Below the pieces are notes generated by a model. It did not search any database. It was given only the letters and a program-made list of their open reading frames with translations, and was not told the DNA's origin. Both the position numbers and the translations under genes were made by a program. Shown piece after piece: positions 21,824-34,051 of a stretch of DNA of 64,000 nucleotides. The stretch is from Primula veris (Eukaryota > Streptophyta > Magnoliopsida > Ericales > Primulaceae). How positions within the stretch are numbered: the stretch's first letter is position 1; every line of letters begins with the position of its first letter. Location of the stretch: positions 317,501-381,500 of the forward strand of contig OY821741.1 of the NCBI GenBank assembly GCA_963682055.1, in the 5' to 3' direction.

Positions 21824-22853
21824 CTGTTTTATCTTTCCCTATCAAGAAACATATATTTAGCTAAAATACAACATTTTGTTACATTGAAAACATTTTCCTT
21901 CCTTACATTGAAAAAAATCCTTCTTTTTGTCTAATAATGTTAACACTCATGATTTCCCATAGAATTAGATACAAAATTTTACGAAATTTAAAGTGGGAAA
22001 ATTAAAAGCCATGTCGCGCAATTTAATGCAGATGCGTCAAATTTCAACAAGTTCACCAATTGTCGAAATCGAGTTTCTCGGCGATTTGAGCTAGGATTAT
22101 ATTCAAATTTTAGGCAAGTAAATTAAATTTTTAAGTTTTTAGCTAGGTTAGGCACATACCTAACTTTGGTTAATTTGAGCCGAATTTGAGGGTATAGCTA
22201 GGTACGAAATATATTTTGGTCCACCAGATTATATATATTCACGTTTTCACCATGGGGATCTTTTTTTTTTTTTGAACAGCACATCAAAAGTGAAAGAGAC
22301 TCTTAACTAAACATTACACATGACACAACTCATTGTTGCTTTCACCATGGAGTACAAGATATGTGTGCATATCTCATGACGATTTATTGCTTTGATCAAT
22401 AAACTAAAAATGAAAAATAACAAAACAAGATGAGTATATTATATATTATATATATTAGACCAAAATATTGGGTCAGATTTTTCAAATATCTGCCAACGTA
22501 CGTATAAGGAGCTTGTATCATATTTGATAAATCATGCACACATACGTACTAAATAATATGTTAGTTACAAACTGAAACTGCCAGGGTGTTAATTAGTATT
22601 TTTACTACATCCTCTAGAAACTTTTATTTTTTATATTCTAAATGAAATTATGTTGTGCATAAAAAGTGAATACACAACTAAAGCCGATTATTAAAAACAC
22701 AAAGTACTTGTTTGGTTACACATTTAAAGGTCGGGGATTTAAATGTCTCATCGGAACCAAAAACAATTCTTGTTTGGTTTTGTTTAGTCCAAATTCATGT
22801 TGAGTTGACTTTGATGATTTCTAAACCCGCTTACAATCCTTACCAGGTTGTTA

Positions 22854-22899
<46 letters not shown>

Positions 22900-22966
22900 A
22901 ATGCATTTTATTTCCATGTTTGTTTCACACTTTAGTGATATGGATCACTATTCTTTCGTCATTGAA
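21824..22966. repeat. Dispersed repeat family, copy A
   Basis: About 1.1 kb, starting near ATCTTTCCCTATCAAGAAAC and ending near a small palindrome AGTGATATGGATCACT. It matches 44838-46048 over most of its length and 23124-23680 with an internal gap. No coding capacity or clear terminal inverted repeats; probably a non-autonomous element or duplicated segment. Confidence 0.7.
22859..22898. repeat. TA microsatellite
   Basis: Uninterrupted TA dinucleotide run of about 40 bp inside repeat copy A. The equivalent place in copy B has a longer run (23673-23721) and in copy C a short one (about 45965-45979). Confidence 0.9.
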
Positions 22967-23123
22967 AAAAATCCTTCTTTACATTGAAAAAAATCCTTGT
23001 TTGTTTACATTGAAAAAAATCCTTCTTTACATTGAAAAAAATCCTTCTTTAGTGATATGGATCACTATTATTTCCAATGCATTTTATTTCCATGTTTGTT
23101 TCACACTTTAGTGATATGGATCA

Positions 23124-23668
23124 TTTTCCTTCCTTACATTGAAAAAAATCCTTCTTTTTGTCTAATAATGTTAACACTCATGATTTCCCATAGAATTGCT
23201 TTGATCAATAAACTAAAAATGAAAAATAACAAAACAAGATGAGTATATTATATATATTAGACCAAAATATTGGGTCAGATTTTTCAAATATCTGCCAACG
23301 TACGTATAAGGAGCTTGTATCATATTTGATAAATCATGCACACACACTAAATAATATGTTAGTTACAAACTGAAACTGCCAAGGTGTTATAATTAGTACT
23401 TTTACTACATCCTCTAGAAACTTTTTATTTTTTAATTCTAAATGAAATTATGTTGTGCATAAAAAGTGAATACACAACTAAAGCCGATTATTAAAAACAC
23501 AAAGTACTTGTTTGGTTGCACATTTAATGGTCGGGGATTTAAATGTCTCAATATCGGAACCAAAAACAATTCTTGTTTGGTTTTGCTTAGTCCAAATTCA
23601 TGTTGAGTCGACTTTGATGATTTCTAAACCCGCTTACAATCCTCACCAGGTTGTTAATTAATTAATTA

Positions 23669-23680
<12 letters not shown>
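23124..23680. repeat. Dispersed repeat family, copy B with an internal deletion
   Basis: It starts like copy A (CATTTTCCTTCCTTACATTG) but jumps from CCCATAGAATT straight to GCTTTGATCAATAAAC, omitting about 430 bp present in copies A and C. It lies directly after copy A, suggesting local duplication. A run of TACATTGAAAAAAATCCTTC units (22965-23055) lies between them. Confidence 0.7.

Positions 23681-23721
<41 letters not shown>
23673..23721. repeat. TA microsatellite
   Basis: TA run of about 49 bp after a TTAATTAA-type run, at the end of repeat copy B. Confidence 0.9.
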
Positions 23722-23725
<4 letters not shown>

Positions 23726-26424
23726 TTTAAGTTATTAGATAAAATAAAATTTAAGTTATTAGATAAAATAGGTACTTGTTTAGTAATACATAAATTATCA
23801 TTTCTTGTTTTATCTTTCCCTATCAAGAAACATATATTTAGCTAAAATACAAATTTTTTTGTTACATTGAAAACATTTTCCTTCCTTCCATCTCACAACA
23901 TAAATTTACATCCATTCCAACTACTCATTTCTACCAGGATGGTTCAAACTTGTAAGTTAATTGTAACAGATATTGCGTTTTTGTACAAATAGAGATTTTC
24001 CTTCTTCCTAATATAATCATGGAATCATAACGTTTTCACGAATGTATATACTTTATCCTATTTATCTCGCTTCCTTTTGTTTTTTTAATTAAAAAAAGCT
24101 ATGAGTATTTGATATATTATCTTTTTTAACTTTTTAAAAGCTACCTTTCGCGAAAAAACCTCAAAATTAAAGAAGTTAAGAATTTGAGTTATTTTAGCTT
24201 TTACACATAAAAATCAGCAAAAGTTAAAAAAATTCAATTTAATTATGTTGTATATTTCCAAGTCACCAATAAATTAAAATAAGTGAAAACGGACTTATTA
24301 ACAGAAATAAGTTATAAGTCATTTATAGGTAAAAAAAATATATATAAACGACTTATTTTAACCAAAAATTTTTCTTATTTTTTTTTTTTTGAAAGGCAGT
24401 TTTTTTAGCTAAGTTTTTTTTCTAATTGTACAAACAATATTTTGACTGCAAAAGTCAATGCTGAAAGCGCATTTAGTCAAAAATTTCCATTCAAAATCCA
24501 AGAAACGCCAAACACTCGAAAAAGAATTTCCAGAAAAAGAATTTCCATATATATTTTTCAGTCTAAATATTTTTCGTCCAAACAATCAGAGTCTAAGATG
24601 ATTCATATGCATGTATTTGGAATAGAATAGACCCGAAAATATTATTGAGACGATATCATCTAATCATCTATGCTATCAAAACGTCTTATAATGAATTAAT
24701 GTACATTTAATTAGTTAGTGTATGCACAATATATACGAATCATTAAACATATCTCTAAAAGATTTTATACTTAATTAGCGATGTTTTTCACGATTCTCAT
24801 GCATTCATGTTTGCCAAAACATTTGGAATTACAGAAACCAGGGCTAGCTTAATTGTAATAAGTAATTGATTTCATGATATTCCAAATTACAGATATATAT
24901 ACTACAAATTAAAGGCATATATAGCTTTAATTAGATTGTTGAAAATTAGGCAAGAGAATAAGAGATTTTATATGTGCATTTAATTATGTTACAAGATTTC
25001 GTGAGAAATATTCTTGGTATATGTCGATCTCACCTTTGAATATTTATTTCTCTATTACTACATGACTCAAATCAGTTGGATTGTACGTTTAAATTAAAAA
25101 TAAATCCTAACCTTGAAATGAATCTTCTTCTGTTGAAAAAAAAGAGGAAAAAGAATCATATCGTTTTGTTATAAATAGGTCATAATATGTCACATAACAT
25201 GTTTTTCTTCTCCATTGCAAGATTACCTACTCTTTTTTATTTTGATTTTTATTAAAAACAACTCATGCATTATTGTCAATACAACACTAGTCATGCATGT
25301 CAGTTTTATATATTTATTTATTTATTATATATAATTGGTTGGAAAACCCAACATTTTTATTAATAATGATGTATATAAAAATATGGGTGAAAACTCCCCA
25401 CATAAAGTACAAAGAGTAACAAGATTTGGAAACAAATAGAATTACAAGAGGTTATGGGACAAATTTTAAAAAGAACACGAAATGGAATTAATTAACAAAC
25501 GTCAGGGAGTTGTTATGTAAATTCCTTGAAATAAGATTTCACCTTATCATATTCACATGCATATACGTAATAAAATTTACCCATTTTTATGAAATCTTAT
25601 TTTTCCCAATCATTTGAGCTTCAATTCTACAGTGAAAATACATTGAGCTAATTAAATGATAGTCAGTTCCTCGAGTATTAAATTTGTGTTTTTTTATTAT
25701 AACTCTTTAATACGCTTAAGAACACCTGCATGCAGTTTTTTTTTTTATGGCAAAGTAATGTTTTTTTATTTTTGGAATATCAGTTAATTATTTATTCTCC
25801 ATTTCTCTAAAATAATGTTTTGCTATATTTTTTCCCAGACTTATTTCTTTACCTGAGAAACTAGAAAATAAGCAACTTACAACATGCATAGGCATATATT
25901 ATTTTCATGCTTTGATTTTTTTTAATGCTTAACTGTGTCATTATAGTTAAGTGTTGTTTGCTTAAACTATTTTTTTATGATTTAATTGCAGCTTATGGTT
26001 GTTTGGTTCTGTGATTATATACTAATGTAGGCTACATGCTTACACAAATTGGGTATTTATTATTTAGGGAAAAACATTTAGGTATTTGCTGGAAAAAAAG
26101 TTAGTATTTTCTTTGTGCAAATAAGTTTGGTGTTGATGTAATGATAGCTATTTCGGTACCGTTTTATATGTTCAAATAAGCTGGCTGCTTATAATATATT
26201 TTTCCAACCAAATAAATAGTAAAGTTACAAGCAATAAAACAGGCTTTATAAGCTTTTTAGCAGAATGTTTCAAAAATGTAGTAATGGACAACAAACATGA
26301 AACAGATATTGCATTCTTGTAGAAATTAATAGAGATATTCCCTTCTTCTTATAATAATTAATAATCATGGTATATATCACATAACCATAACAATTAACAT
26401 ATGAACAATATTAATGAGACCGGG

Positions 26425-29400
26425 CTATACTCTATCCCTATATCCACCATTATTTGTTCCATTTAAACCGTTAGAACAAGTATACTTTTGAGCTTCATCA
26501 TCTGCTCTTTTTCTCTTCAATACTATAATCCAAGTGTAAAGCTCCATGACTGCGGCAAAGGCAGCCAAACACCACAGAAGTATTATGTAATTTCTCTCCC
26601 ATTCCCCCTTCGGTTTCAAGATATTTAGGCCTTTGAATACGTTGAATATCCCGAGTACAATAACTGAGTATCCGACACTGTAGTGGTATACGTTCCAGTA
26701 TTTCCTGTACTTGTTTTCTTTATTTGGCCTCAGAAGTAAAGCAGTCACCTAAAAATCCAATAATTATCATGGTCATCGAATACAAAATCAACAGGATAAG
26801 TATTAATCATAATGTTGTGTCATTTTATTTTCAGCCAAAATTAATCCACGTTCGTAGCAAGGTTTCAATACGTTTTTATCCATTTTTGTGATGTGGTAAA
26901 AGTAGAAGAATTCTTGTATCAGTATGTTAATTTACATAAAAGTAGAAGAAAGTAGCAGTTTTATGAGTAGTACCTGAATGGTTGCAAGGCAGAAGAGGAC
27001 GATCCCAATGGTTCGGTGGAGAGTGTATCGGATACCAGAGGATTGGGCCCCGAGTTTAAGGCCCGTGGCCCAGCCTGCAACACCAATTATATATGCCGAT
27101 ATTTGACATGTTGAGTGAATGTAATACCATGCCGGGGTTGTGATTTTGAATACCTTCAAATATCTTGCTATTACAGCACCTAACGGCATCATCATACCCC
27201 AACTCACCGCATTCAACACTCCATGAATCTAAAAAAGGACAAGTTCCGGTAAAAAAATTGTTAAAAAAACTTTTTAATGATAAACAAAGGTCACCTAGAC
27301 CTCATGGGATACAAGAGTAGTTTAAAGTGAAAATCAACAGAGTTTTTGATAATTTCATTGTTCTCTTTTATCTTTAGAGTTTTGTTTTTTGCTTTTTTTA
27401 GTAATACAACATGTGCCCTACTACACAGTGAGCATAACATCACTCTTTATTGACACTACATTAGAGGATGGTATAAGAAACACATGACTAGCTAACTATT
27501 CATGTTGTGCTAATGGATGAACGTTAACTTGAAACAAAAATATTGAGCTTAAAAGCTCCAAACAAGGTCATAGAACAAAAAGAGAACTTTAAAACAGGGC
27601 ATCTGTATATGAAAAAAATTGACTGGACAGTTATATTTGCTATTGGATTAGTAAAAACTTGAAACAAGTCTGCAAAGTGACTTACATTCTTCTTCTTGAT
27701 CTTTGAGTTAACTGTACCACCCTGTTCTACCCTTGATTGCCCAGAGACAAGATTTAAAGTAGACACCGATTGAACGTTTTCGCCAGAAGTACCATGTATT
27801 CCCGGAGAGTCGTTGGTTAGTGGGCCATCTTGCCAAACTTGGTTGAAACTCGAGCTATTGTTCGGTAGCTTCAAAGTAGCAAAAAATGTTATCTCCTTGT
27901 TTACATATGTGGCAGATAAATCCGAGACCTCAAAGCTTAGTTTTCCCTTGGATAAGTTTGTCTGGTAGCTCGACACTGGTGACGTGTAAACACTCATGGT
28001 CCCGTCAGATTTTTGGAAAGCTACAATAGCCTGTTGCAACACACAATTATCAAAATAAGAAAACAAGGAAAAACAATACTCGACATTACCATTAAGCAAT
28101 GTTTTAAATAGCGTTATCGCTATCGTAGTGTTTTTTCGAAAGAAACGCTAAAAGCGCTAATAGCGTTGCTATATAGCGCTTTGCGGTGTATTTTTTTTTG
28201 CCTGAATATGCACTAAACTTTAGAATATATAACAATAAAAAAAGAAATGTATAGTTATATTAGATAGTAATTAAAAAAAATTGAAAAAAAAATTGAAAAA
28301 ATAAAATTGTTGTAGCTGAGTTTTGAACTTGGGCTATTGAAAATTACAACACTGTCTCAACCATCTGTACTGCACACACTTTTATGAAAATTACACAATA
28401 TATATTAATTAGTTAGATCCGATGTTTTTTTTTCTAACTCGCTATTTACACTTTTGGTCCAAAATTTCGCATTTTTGCGCTTTTGGTCCACTATAGCGCG
28501 ATTTTAGTCAATTCCAGCCAAATAGTGGTTTTTCGTTGCGTTTTTTTCCCAAAAAACACTATTTCACGCTATATAGCGCCATTTTTAAAAACATTGCCAT
28601 TAAGTGACACAATTTGCAATGAATTATGTCACAGTCTCTATCTTTTCTCCCGATTTAAAGGTACATGTGATGGTCATTTACTTCGATAAACTGACTTTAA
28701 TTGTATAAAGCATTTGCTCTTTTGACGTGTGTCGACTTAAAAAATGATAGCACAGAAATATTGTCACTTGGTAGCAATTCAACAAAAATAGGTGTAAACT
28801 GTTAGGACCGATCAAGTCGAACCAATGAAAAAAGAAAGACAGATAGAAACTCAAACCGAGCACACACACACAATTTGATAACGGAGTTCACCCAAATTGG
28901 CTACGTCTTCGGGCCGCTACACGTGGCACTTAATATATATATAGAGGATTACAAACGTAATCTAGCTAAACACAAAACTATGGTTCTCTCGCAAATAGAA
29001 CTCTCTCTTTATAATATAGAGGTGTTTGTGTACGTGTAATTACAATACAAGATATTGGGGCATATAAATAGAACCCTTAGTGGGTCATATTACAATTCTA
29101 GGCGATGTGGGATAATTAGAAAACATGGCCAAATCTCATTTGGCTCCACAACTCAACAATCTCCCACTTAGAGTCAAATGTCGAGTGTTTCAAAAGAACT
29201 CCAATTATCCCCGACCACCGAACTCACTGTGCTCCACTGAGCAGAATGCTCCCATCGGTATCCTTGTATAGTATTTGATACTCTGCCATCATCGGCGAGT
29301 TACTCAATTCTTCCAGTGTAGCGGCGACCCTGAGCCTCAAGCTCAGAGCCCTATTAAGGTTTCACACAGCCTCAGTTTGTCGATTGTAACAGTCTTCGTT

Positions 29401-32400
29401 AGCATATCGTCGGGGTTCTTAGCACGCTCAATCTTTTCTAACGCGAAGATTCCATCTTCTAGAACAGCCCGGATAAAGTGGTAACGAATCTGTATGTGCT
29501 TTGTGCGTGAATGGAATACAGGATTCTTAGCTAGCTGAACTGCACTTTGACTATCATAGTGCAGAACTCCCTTTTCGGTTTTCTGACCGAGCTCCTTCAA
29601 GAAACCTTGCAACCAAATCATCTCTTTACTTGCTTCCGTCACTGCGACGTACTCAGCCTCTGTGGTCGACAATGCAACAATCTTTTGCAACTTAGATGTC
29701 CAACTCACACCAGTACCACCGAAGGTACAAACACATCCCGTTGTGCTCTTTCGGCTGTCCAGATCACCGGCCATGTCAGCATCCACATAGCCGTGCAGGC
29801 CTTTCGAGGTCTTTCGGAAACATAATGCCAAATCCACTGTACCCGAGAGATATCTCAATATCCACTTCACAGCTTCCCAATGGTGCTTTCCTGGGTTACT
29901 CATGTAACGACTAACAACTCCCACTGCATGGGCAATGTCCGGTCTTGTACACACCATAGCGTACATCAATCTACCAATTGCTGAAGCGTAGGGTATGTTA
30001 GACATACGATCCTTTCCTTCCTCGCCTGAGGGTGATTGTTTCTTCGACAAGCTAAAGTGTGCGGCTAGTGGTGAGCCTACAGCCTTGACATCACTCATGC
30101 TAAACCGTGCCAACACTTTCTTCACATACTCGGCTTGCGACAGAAACAAAGACCCATCCCTTCCTCGGGAAATCTTCATACCGAGGATCTGATTTGCGGC
30201 ACCCAAATCTTTCATCTCGAACTGTTTCACCAACTGTTGCTTCACCTTGTTAATCTCAACAAGGCTCGACCCGGTGAGCAACATGTCATCTACATACAAA
30301 AGTAGTATGACGTACGAAAAGTTCATAAATCTCTTCACGAAACAGCAGTGATCACTATCACTTCTTTCGAACCCGGTATCTACCATGAAACTGTCAAACT
30401 TCTTATACCACTGTCGTGGTGCTTGTTTTAGCCCGTACAAGCTCTTCCTCAGTTTGCAGACCAGTTTCTCTTTTCCCTTTTCGGCAAACCCTTCAGGTTG
30501 GAGCATGTAAATTTCTTCTTCTAGATCTCCATGGAGAAAGGTAGTTTTCACATCTAACTGCTCAAGATGAAGATTCGCATTTACAACAATGCTCAACAAT
30601 AGCCGAATAGTCGTCATCTTTACGACTGGTGAAAAGATCTCGGTGTAGTCAATTCCTGCCTTTTGCTGAAATCCTTTGACTACTAATCGTGCCTTATACC
30701 GTTTCGAGTCATCTTGTTCCTCCTTTAAACGGAACACCCATTTGTTGCTCAGTGCCCTTTTCCTCTTGGGCAGTTCGGCTAACTGCCAAGTCACATTCTT
30801 CTCAAGTGACTTCATCTCATCCTTCATCGCGAGCTCCCACTTGCTCGAGTCTTTCAGCTCCAGAGCTTCCTCTCTACTTTCGGGATCGCCTGCATCACTG
30901 AGCAATATGTAATGCAGGGAAGGAGAGTACCGGGCAGGAGGTCTCCTCTCGCGATGACCTCGGCCCAATTCAGGTCGGGGAGTTTGGGGCAGCTCCTCGT
31001 CCTCTTCAGCATCTGCTGGAGGGTTGTCGAGCACCACTGGCTCATCTTCAGTGTCATTTTCCAACTCTCTTGGAAACACATTCATGTCGATCATACCACT
31101 TTCCTTGGACGGGAGCGCATCTTCTTCCACCACTGCATTTTGTCGATCTTTGTACAAAATGACTTCGTTGAAGATGACATCCTTACTGCGAATGATCTTC
31201 TTTGTTTGACCATCCCAGAAGCGATATCCAAACTCAGCTCCACCGTACCCCACAAAGTAACACACTTTGGATTTCGAGTGAAGCTTGGTATGATCATTTA
31301 TGTCGACATGGATATATGACAGACAACCTAACACTCGCAGGTGTTCATACGAGATAGGCTTTCCTATCCAGACTTCCTCGGGAATTCTCTTTTCCATTGG
31401 CACTGAGGGTCCGCGGTTAATGAGGTAAACCGCCGTGCTTACTGCATGTGCCCACAAGGCTTTGGGCAACCCACTTTGCAGTCTCATACTCCTAGCACGC
31501 TCATTGATTGTTCGGTTCATTCGCTCGGCCACGCCATTCTGCTGTGGCGTTCTTCGGATGGTCTTCTCCATTCGAATGCCTTTCTGAGCACAGAACTCTA
31601 CGAACTTCGCATCAATGTACTCTCCGCCGTTGTCGGACCTCAAACACTTGAGTTTATTCCCGGTCTCTAGTTCGACCATGGCCTTCCATTCTTGGAATTT
31701 CTTAAACACCTCAGACTTGTGTTTCAAGAAGTAGACCCATGTTTTCCTCGTCGAATCATCGATGAAGGTCACATAGTATTGAGCTCCTCCCAGTGAGGTT
31801 ACTGGAGATGGTCCCCATACATCTGAGTGGACCAGTGCTAGCTTCTCCTCCTTGGGAGATTTTCCACCCTTCCAGAAGCTTACTTTCTTCTGCTTCCCGA
31901 AGATGCAACCTTCGTACATGTCGAGGTTGACAGACTTCAAGCCTGGAAGTTTGCTGTCCTTTGCTAACACCTTCATCCCCTTATCACTCATGTGACCCAA
32001 CCGTCGATGCCACAGTTCCGAGCAGTTTTGCGACACAGCTGTCGCAATTATACGCTCCTCATAGGTCATGTACAGTGTACCGACCTTACTCCCTCGGGCT
32101 ATCACCATAGCTCCTCGTGAAACTTTCCAAGCTCCATAGCTAAACGAAATGGAGTGTCTTTCGGCATCGAGTTGACCTACTGAGATCAGATTCTTGGTCA
32201 ACCTCGGAACATGCCTCACTTTCGTTAGCTTCCATACCGACCCGTTTGGAATGCGAATTTTTACATCGCCCATTCCAACAACCTCCAACGCTTCTCCGTC
32301 GGCTAGATACACTTTACCGAAATTACTCGCAGTGTAATTTTCGAATAAATTCTTCTGAGGGGTTGTGTGAAATGATGCCCCAGAGTCTAGAATCCACGAA

Positions 32401-34051
32401 TCTATATCTCTCTGTACGACAAGCATTAAACAGTCACCTGAATCCTCGTCGCTAGCAACATTAGCCACGTGATCACGGCCGGTACCCTTCTTCGGCTGCT
32501 TGCACTCATGACTGAAGTGCCCCATACCCTGGCAGTTATAGCATCGAAGATTCTTCTTACTTCGATCGCTATCTTTGCCGCCTCGGCTTTTCCCTCTTTT
32601 ACCTCTGGATTGTGAACGTCCTCTAACGTCCCATACCCTGGCCTTACCCCAGTCTCTTGAACCCACGTTCAAGGCTGCTCCATCATTTGAGCATTCACCC
32701 ATGTCTAATCTCCTGAGTTCCTCAGCGAGTATTTGATCTCGGATGCCGTTGTAAGTCAGTTTCTCCTTTCCAATTGAGTTGCTAACAGCAGCTCGCATGA
32801 ATTCCCAACTGTTCGGTAGAGATGCTAGCAGTATAAGGGCTCTCACTTTGTCTTCAAAAGTTATCTCCACCGCATCCAACTGATTTACGGTGTCGATGAA
32901 CTTGTTCACGTGACTCGCGACAGGTGTCCCCTCAGCCATGCGTAGGTTGAAAAACTTACGCATGAGATGTACCTTGTTGTTCGCGGATGGTTTCTCATAC
33001 ATGTCGGTGAGGATCTTCATCATCCCCATCGTCGTCGTCTCTCTTGCGACGTTATGTGCTACACTCCTAGATAGTGTTAGACGGATCACTCCCAACACTT
33101 GTCGGTCTAAGAGTTTCCACGCCTCCTCGGTGGTCGTGGTCGGTCTTTCCTCAAGGAGAAGTGGCTGATTCATCTTCCTCCCATAAATGTAGTCCTCTAT
33201 TTGCATTCTCCAGAATGCGAAGTCCTTCCCGTCGAACTTCTCGATCCCGTGTGCGGTCCTGTCTTCTTTCGCCATCGATCTTCCTCTCGGTCTTCGACCT
33301 TAGTTCTGCGAACCTCGGGCTCTGATACCACTTGTTAGGACCGATCAAGTCGAACCAATGAAAAAAGAAAGACAGATAGAAACTCAAACCGAGCACACAC
33401 ACACACTTTGATAACGGAGTTCACCCAAATTGGCTACGTTTTCGGGCCGCTACACGTGGCACTTAATATATATATATAGATGATTACAAACGTAATCTAG
33501 CTAAACACAAAACTATGGTTCTCTCGCAAATAGAACTCTCTCTTTATAATATAGAGGTGTTTTTGTAGGTGTAATTACAATACAAGATATTGGGGCATAT
33601 AAATAGAACTCTTAGTGGGTCATATTACAATTCTAGGCGATGTGGGATAATTAGAAAACATGGCCAAATCTCATTTGGCTCCACAACTCAACATAAACCT
33701 ATTACATATATACATAATTATATAAAATCTACATTTAGATTTGAAGTAATGTGATACCTGTGTGCCGGCCATGCCCTTGGAATGAAGATTGATGCCCCAC
33801 GCAACCCATCTGGTGGTAGAGATTCCGGTGTGGCGGTATGCAATTTGAGCAGTTTCGGAAGACGGGTTGTAAGTGTAGTGAAGAAATGAATTCAAAAAAG
33901 GGAGATCATTGCAATTGCTATAGACCTTGTTGCTAGCAAATGTATATTTGCTACAAGATTGAGCAGATGTCAATAGAAACAAAGAAATTAAAGTGCAAAA
34001 AAATAACAAAGGCCTAGACATTCTTGAAAGTGATAAATAGATATGGGACAT
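26425..34051 (-). CDS. Cytochrome b561 and DOMON domain-containing protein (4 exons)
   Basis: Exons 34051-33758, 28030-27686, 27228-26974 and 26748-26425, all phase 0 with good GT-AG sites, give 405 residues; plant members of this type are near 395. The protein is predicted to carry electrons across the plasma membrane, with ascorbate as likely donor. The N-terminus has a hydrophobic signal ([18 protein letters not shown]), followed by the DOMON domain (about 40-200; [18 protein letters not shown]). The b561 part has several membrane helices and the four expected haem His residues: [29 protein letters not shown] and YHYSVGY. The C-terminal tail is polar. An in-frame ATG at 34021 is an alternative start. 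Intron 1 is 5.7 kb because it holds a hAT MITE and an intact Copia; without them it would be about 320 bp. Splice sites are intact, so the gene may still work. Confidence 0.9.
28097..28596. mobile_element. hAT-type MITE in intron 1 of the DOMON/b561 gene
   Basis: 500 bp with imperfect terminal inverted repeats (CAATGTTTTAAATAGCG at the left, CAATGTTTTTAAAAATGGCG reading inward from the right) and a perfect 8 bp target duplication CCATTAAG at 28089-28096 and 28597-28604. An 8 bp duplication is the hAT signature. Subterminal parts are rich in TAGCG/CGCTA repeats (e.g. GCGCTATATAGCG), which could fold into a long hairpin. No coding capacity. Confidence 0.88.
28800..29158 (-). repeat. 3' LTR (minus-strand sense) of the intact Copia
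   Basis: 359 bp, TGTTAGGACC...CTCAACA on the plus strand. It differs from the partner LTR by a few substitutions and small TA/CA length changes. Confidence 0.95.
29343..33275 (-). CDS. Copia Gag-Pol polyprotein, intact (1310 residues)
   Basis: A single open frame from ATG at 33275. Order of domains: Gag capsid (about 1-220, [19 protein letters not shown]); Arg/Lys/Gly-rich linker; CCHC knuckle [14 protein letters not shown] (about 245); protease [12 protein letters not shown] (about 295); pre-integrase [17 protein letters not shown] (about 420); integrase core with [15 protein letters not shown] and [12 protein letters not shown] (about 480-610); reverse transcriptase with [21 protein letters not shown] and [13 protein letters not shown] (about 820-1060); RNase H with [20 protein letters not shown] and [15 protein letters not shown] (about 1150-1310). 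All catalytic motifs look present; DADMAGD replaces the commoner DADWAGD. The stop lies shortly before the polypurine tract. This is the only undamaged polyprotein in the window. Confidence 0.95.
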   Translation of the reverse strand: MAKEDRTAHGIEKFDGKDFAFWRMQIEDYIYGRKMNQPLLLEERPTTTTEEAWKLLDRQVLGVIRLTLSRSVAHNVARETTTMGMMKILTDMYEKPSANNKVHLMRKFFNLRMAEGTPVASHVNKFIDTVNQLDAVEITFEDKVRALILLASLPNSWEFMRAAVSNSIGKEKLTYNGIRDQILAEELRRLDMGECSNDGAALNVGSRDWGKARVWDVRGRSQSRGKRGKSRGGKDSDRSKKNLRCYNCQGMGHFSHECKQPKKGTGRDHVANVASDEDSGDCLMLVVQRDIDSWILDSGASFHTTPQKNLFENYTASNFGKVYLADGEALEVVGMGDVKIRIPNGSVWKLTKVRHVPRLTKNLISVGQLDAERHSISFSYGAWKVSRGAMVIARGSKVGTLYMTYEERIIATAVSQNCSELWHRRLGHMSDKGMKVLAKDSKLPGLKSVNLDMYEGCIFGKQKKVSFWKGGKSPKEEKLALVHSDVWGPSPVTSLGGAQYYVTFIDDSTRKTWVYFLKHKSEVFKKFQEWKAMVELETGNKLKCLRSDNGGEYIDAKFVEFCAQKGIRMEKTIRRTPQQNGVAERMNRTINERARSMRLQSGLPKALWAHAVSTAVYLINRGPSVPMEKRIPEEVWIGKPISYEHLRVLGCLSYIHVDINDHTKLHSKSKVCYFVGYGGAEFGYRFWDGQTKKIIRSKDVIFNEVILYKDRQNAVVEEDALPSKESGMIDMNVFPRELENDTEDEPVVLDNPPADAEEDEELPQTPRPELGRGHRERRPPARYSPSLHYILLSDAGDPESREEALELKDSSKWELAMKDEMKSLEKNVTWQLAELPKRKRALSNKWVFRLKEEQDDSKRYKARLVVKGFQQKAGIDYTEIFSPVVKMTTIRLLLSIVVNANLHLEQLDVKTTFLHGDLEEEIYMLQPEGFAEKGKEKLVCKLRKSLYGLKQAPRQWYKKFDSFMVDTGFERSDSDHCCFVKRFMNFSYVILLLYVDDMLLTGSSLVEINKVKQQLVKQFEMKDLGAANQILGMKISRGRDGSLFLSQAEYVKKVLARFSMSDVKAVGSPLAAHFSLSKKQSPSGEEGKDRMSNIPYASAIGRLMYAMVCTRPDIAHAVGVVSRYMSNPGKHHWEAVKWILRYLSGTVDLALCFRKTSKGLHGYVDADMAGDLDSRKSTTGCVCTFGGTGVSWTSKLQKIVALSTTEAEYVAVTEASKEMIWLQGFLKELGQKTEKGVLHYDSQSAVQLAKNPVFHSRTKHIQIRYHFIRAVLEDGIFALEKIERAKNPDDMLTKTVTIDKLRLCETLIGL
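33318..33330 (-). other. Primer binding site, initiator tRNA-Met
   Basis: Minus-strand TGGTATCAGAGCC, two bases inside the 5' LTR of the intact Copia. Confidence 0.85.
33333..33693 (-). repeat. 5' LTR (minus-strand sense) of the intact Copia
   Basis: 361 bp copy of the LTR at 28800-29158. By eye there are about 7-9 differences, so the insertion is fairly recent but not brand new. Confidence 0.95.

Larger units (their letters stand above)
20782..26424. other. Intergenic, AT-rich, no gene recognised
   Basis: Between the diterpene synthase promoter and the 3' end of the DOMON/b561 gene. Short open frames occur, but all are low-complexity or TA-repeat derived. It holds two copies of a repeat family (21824-23680), a partial duplicate at 23797-23888 and long TA runs. 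The rest shows no recognisable gene or element. Confidence 0.6.
28800..33693 (-). mobile_element. Intact Ty1/Copia LTR retrotransposon
   Basis: 4.9 kb with a perfect target duplication TAAAC (28795-28799 and 33694-33698), LTRs at both ends, an initiator-Met primer site at 33318-33330 (minus strand), a polypurine tract AAGTGGGAGAT (minus, 29159-29169) and one uninterrupted polyprotein ORF. It lies in intron 1 of the DOMON/b561 gene, in the same orientation as that gene. All sequence needed for autonomous movement appears present. Confidence 0.96.

Noticed and set aside
22848..23242. Open frames rich in Ile/Tyr
   Set aside because: Translations of TA repeats and of the CATTGAAAAAAATCCTT repeat.
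26425..34051. DOMON/b561 gene as a pseudogene
   Set aside because: All four exons are open, phases match and splice sites are intact despite the large insertions in intron 1.
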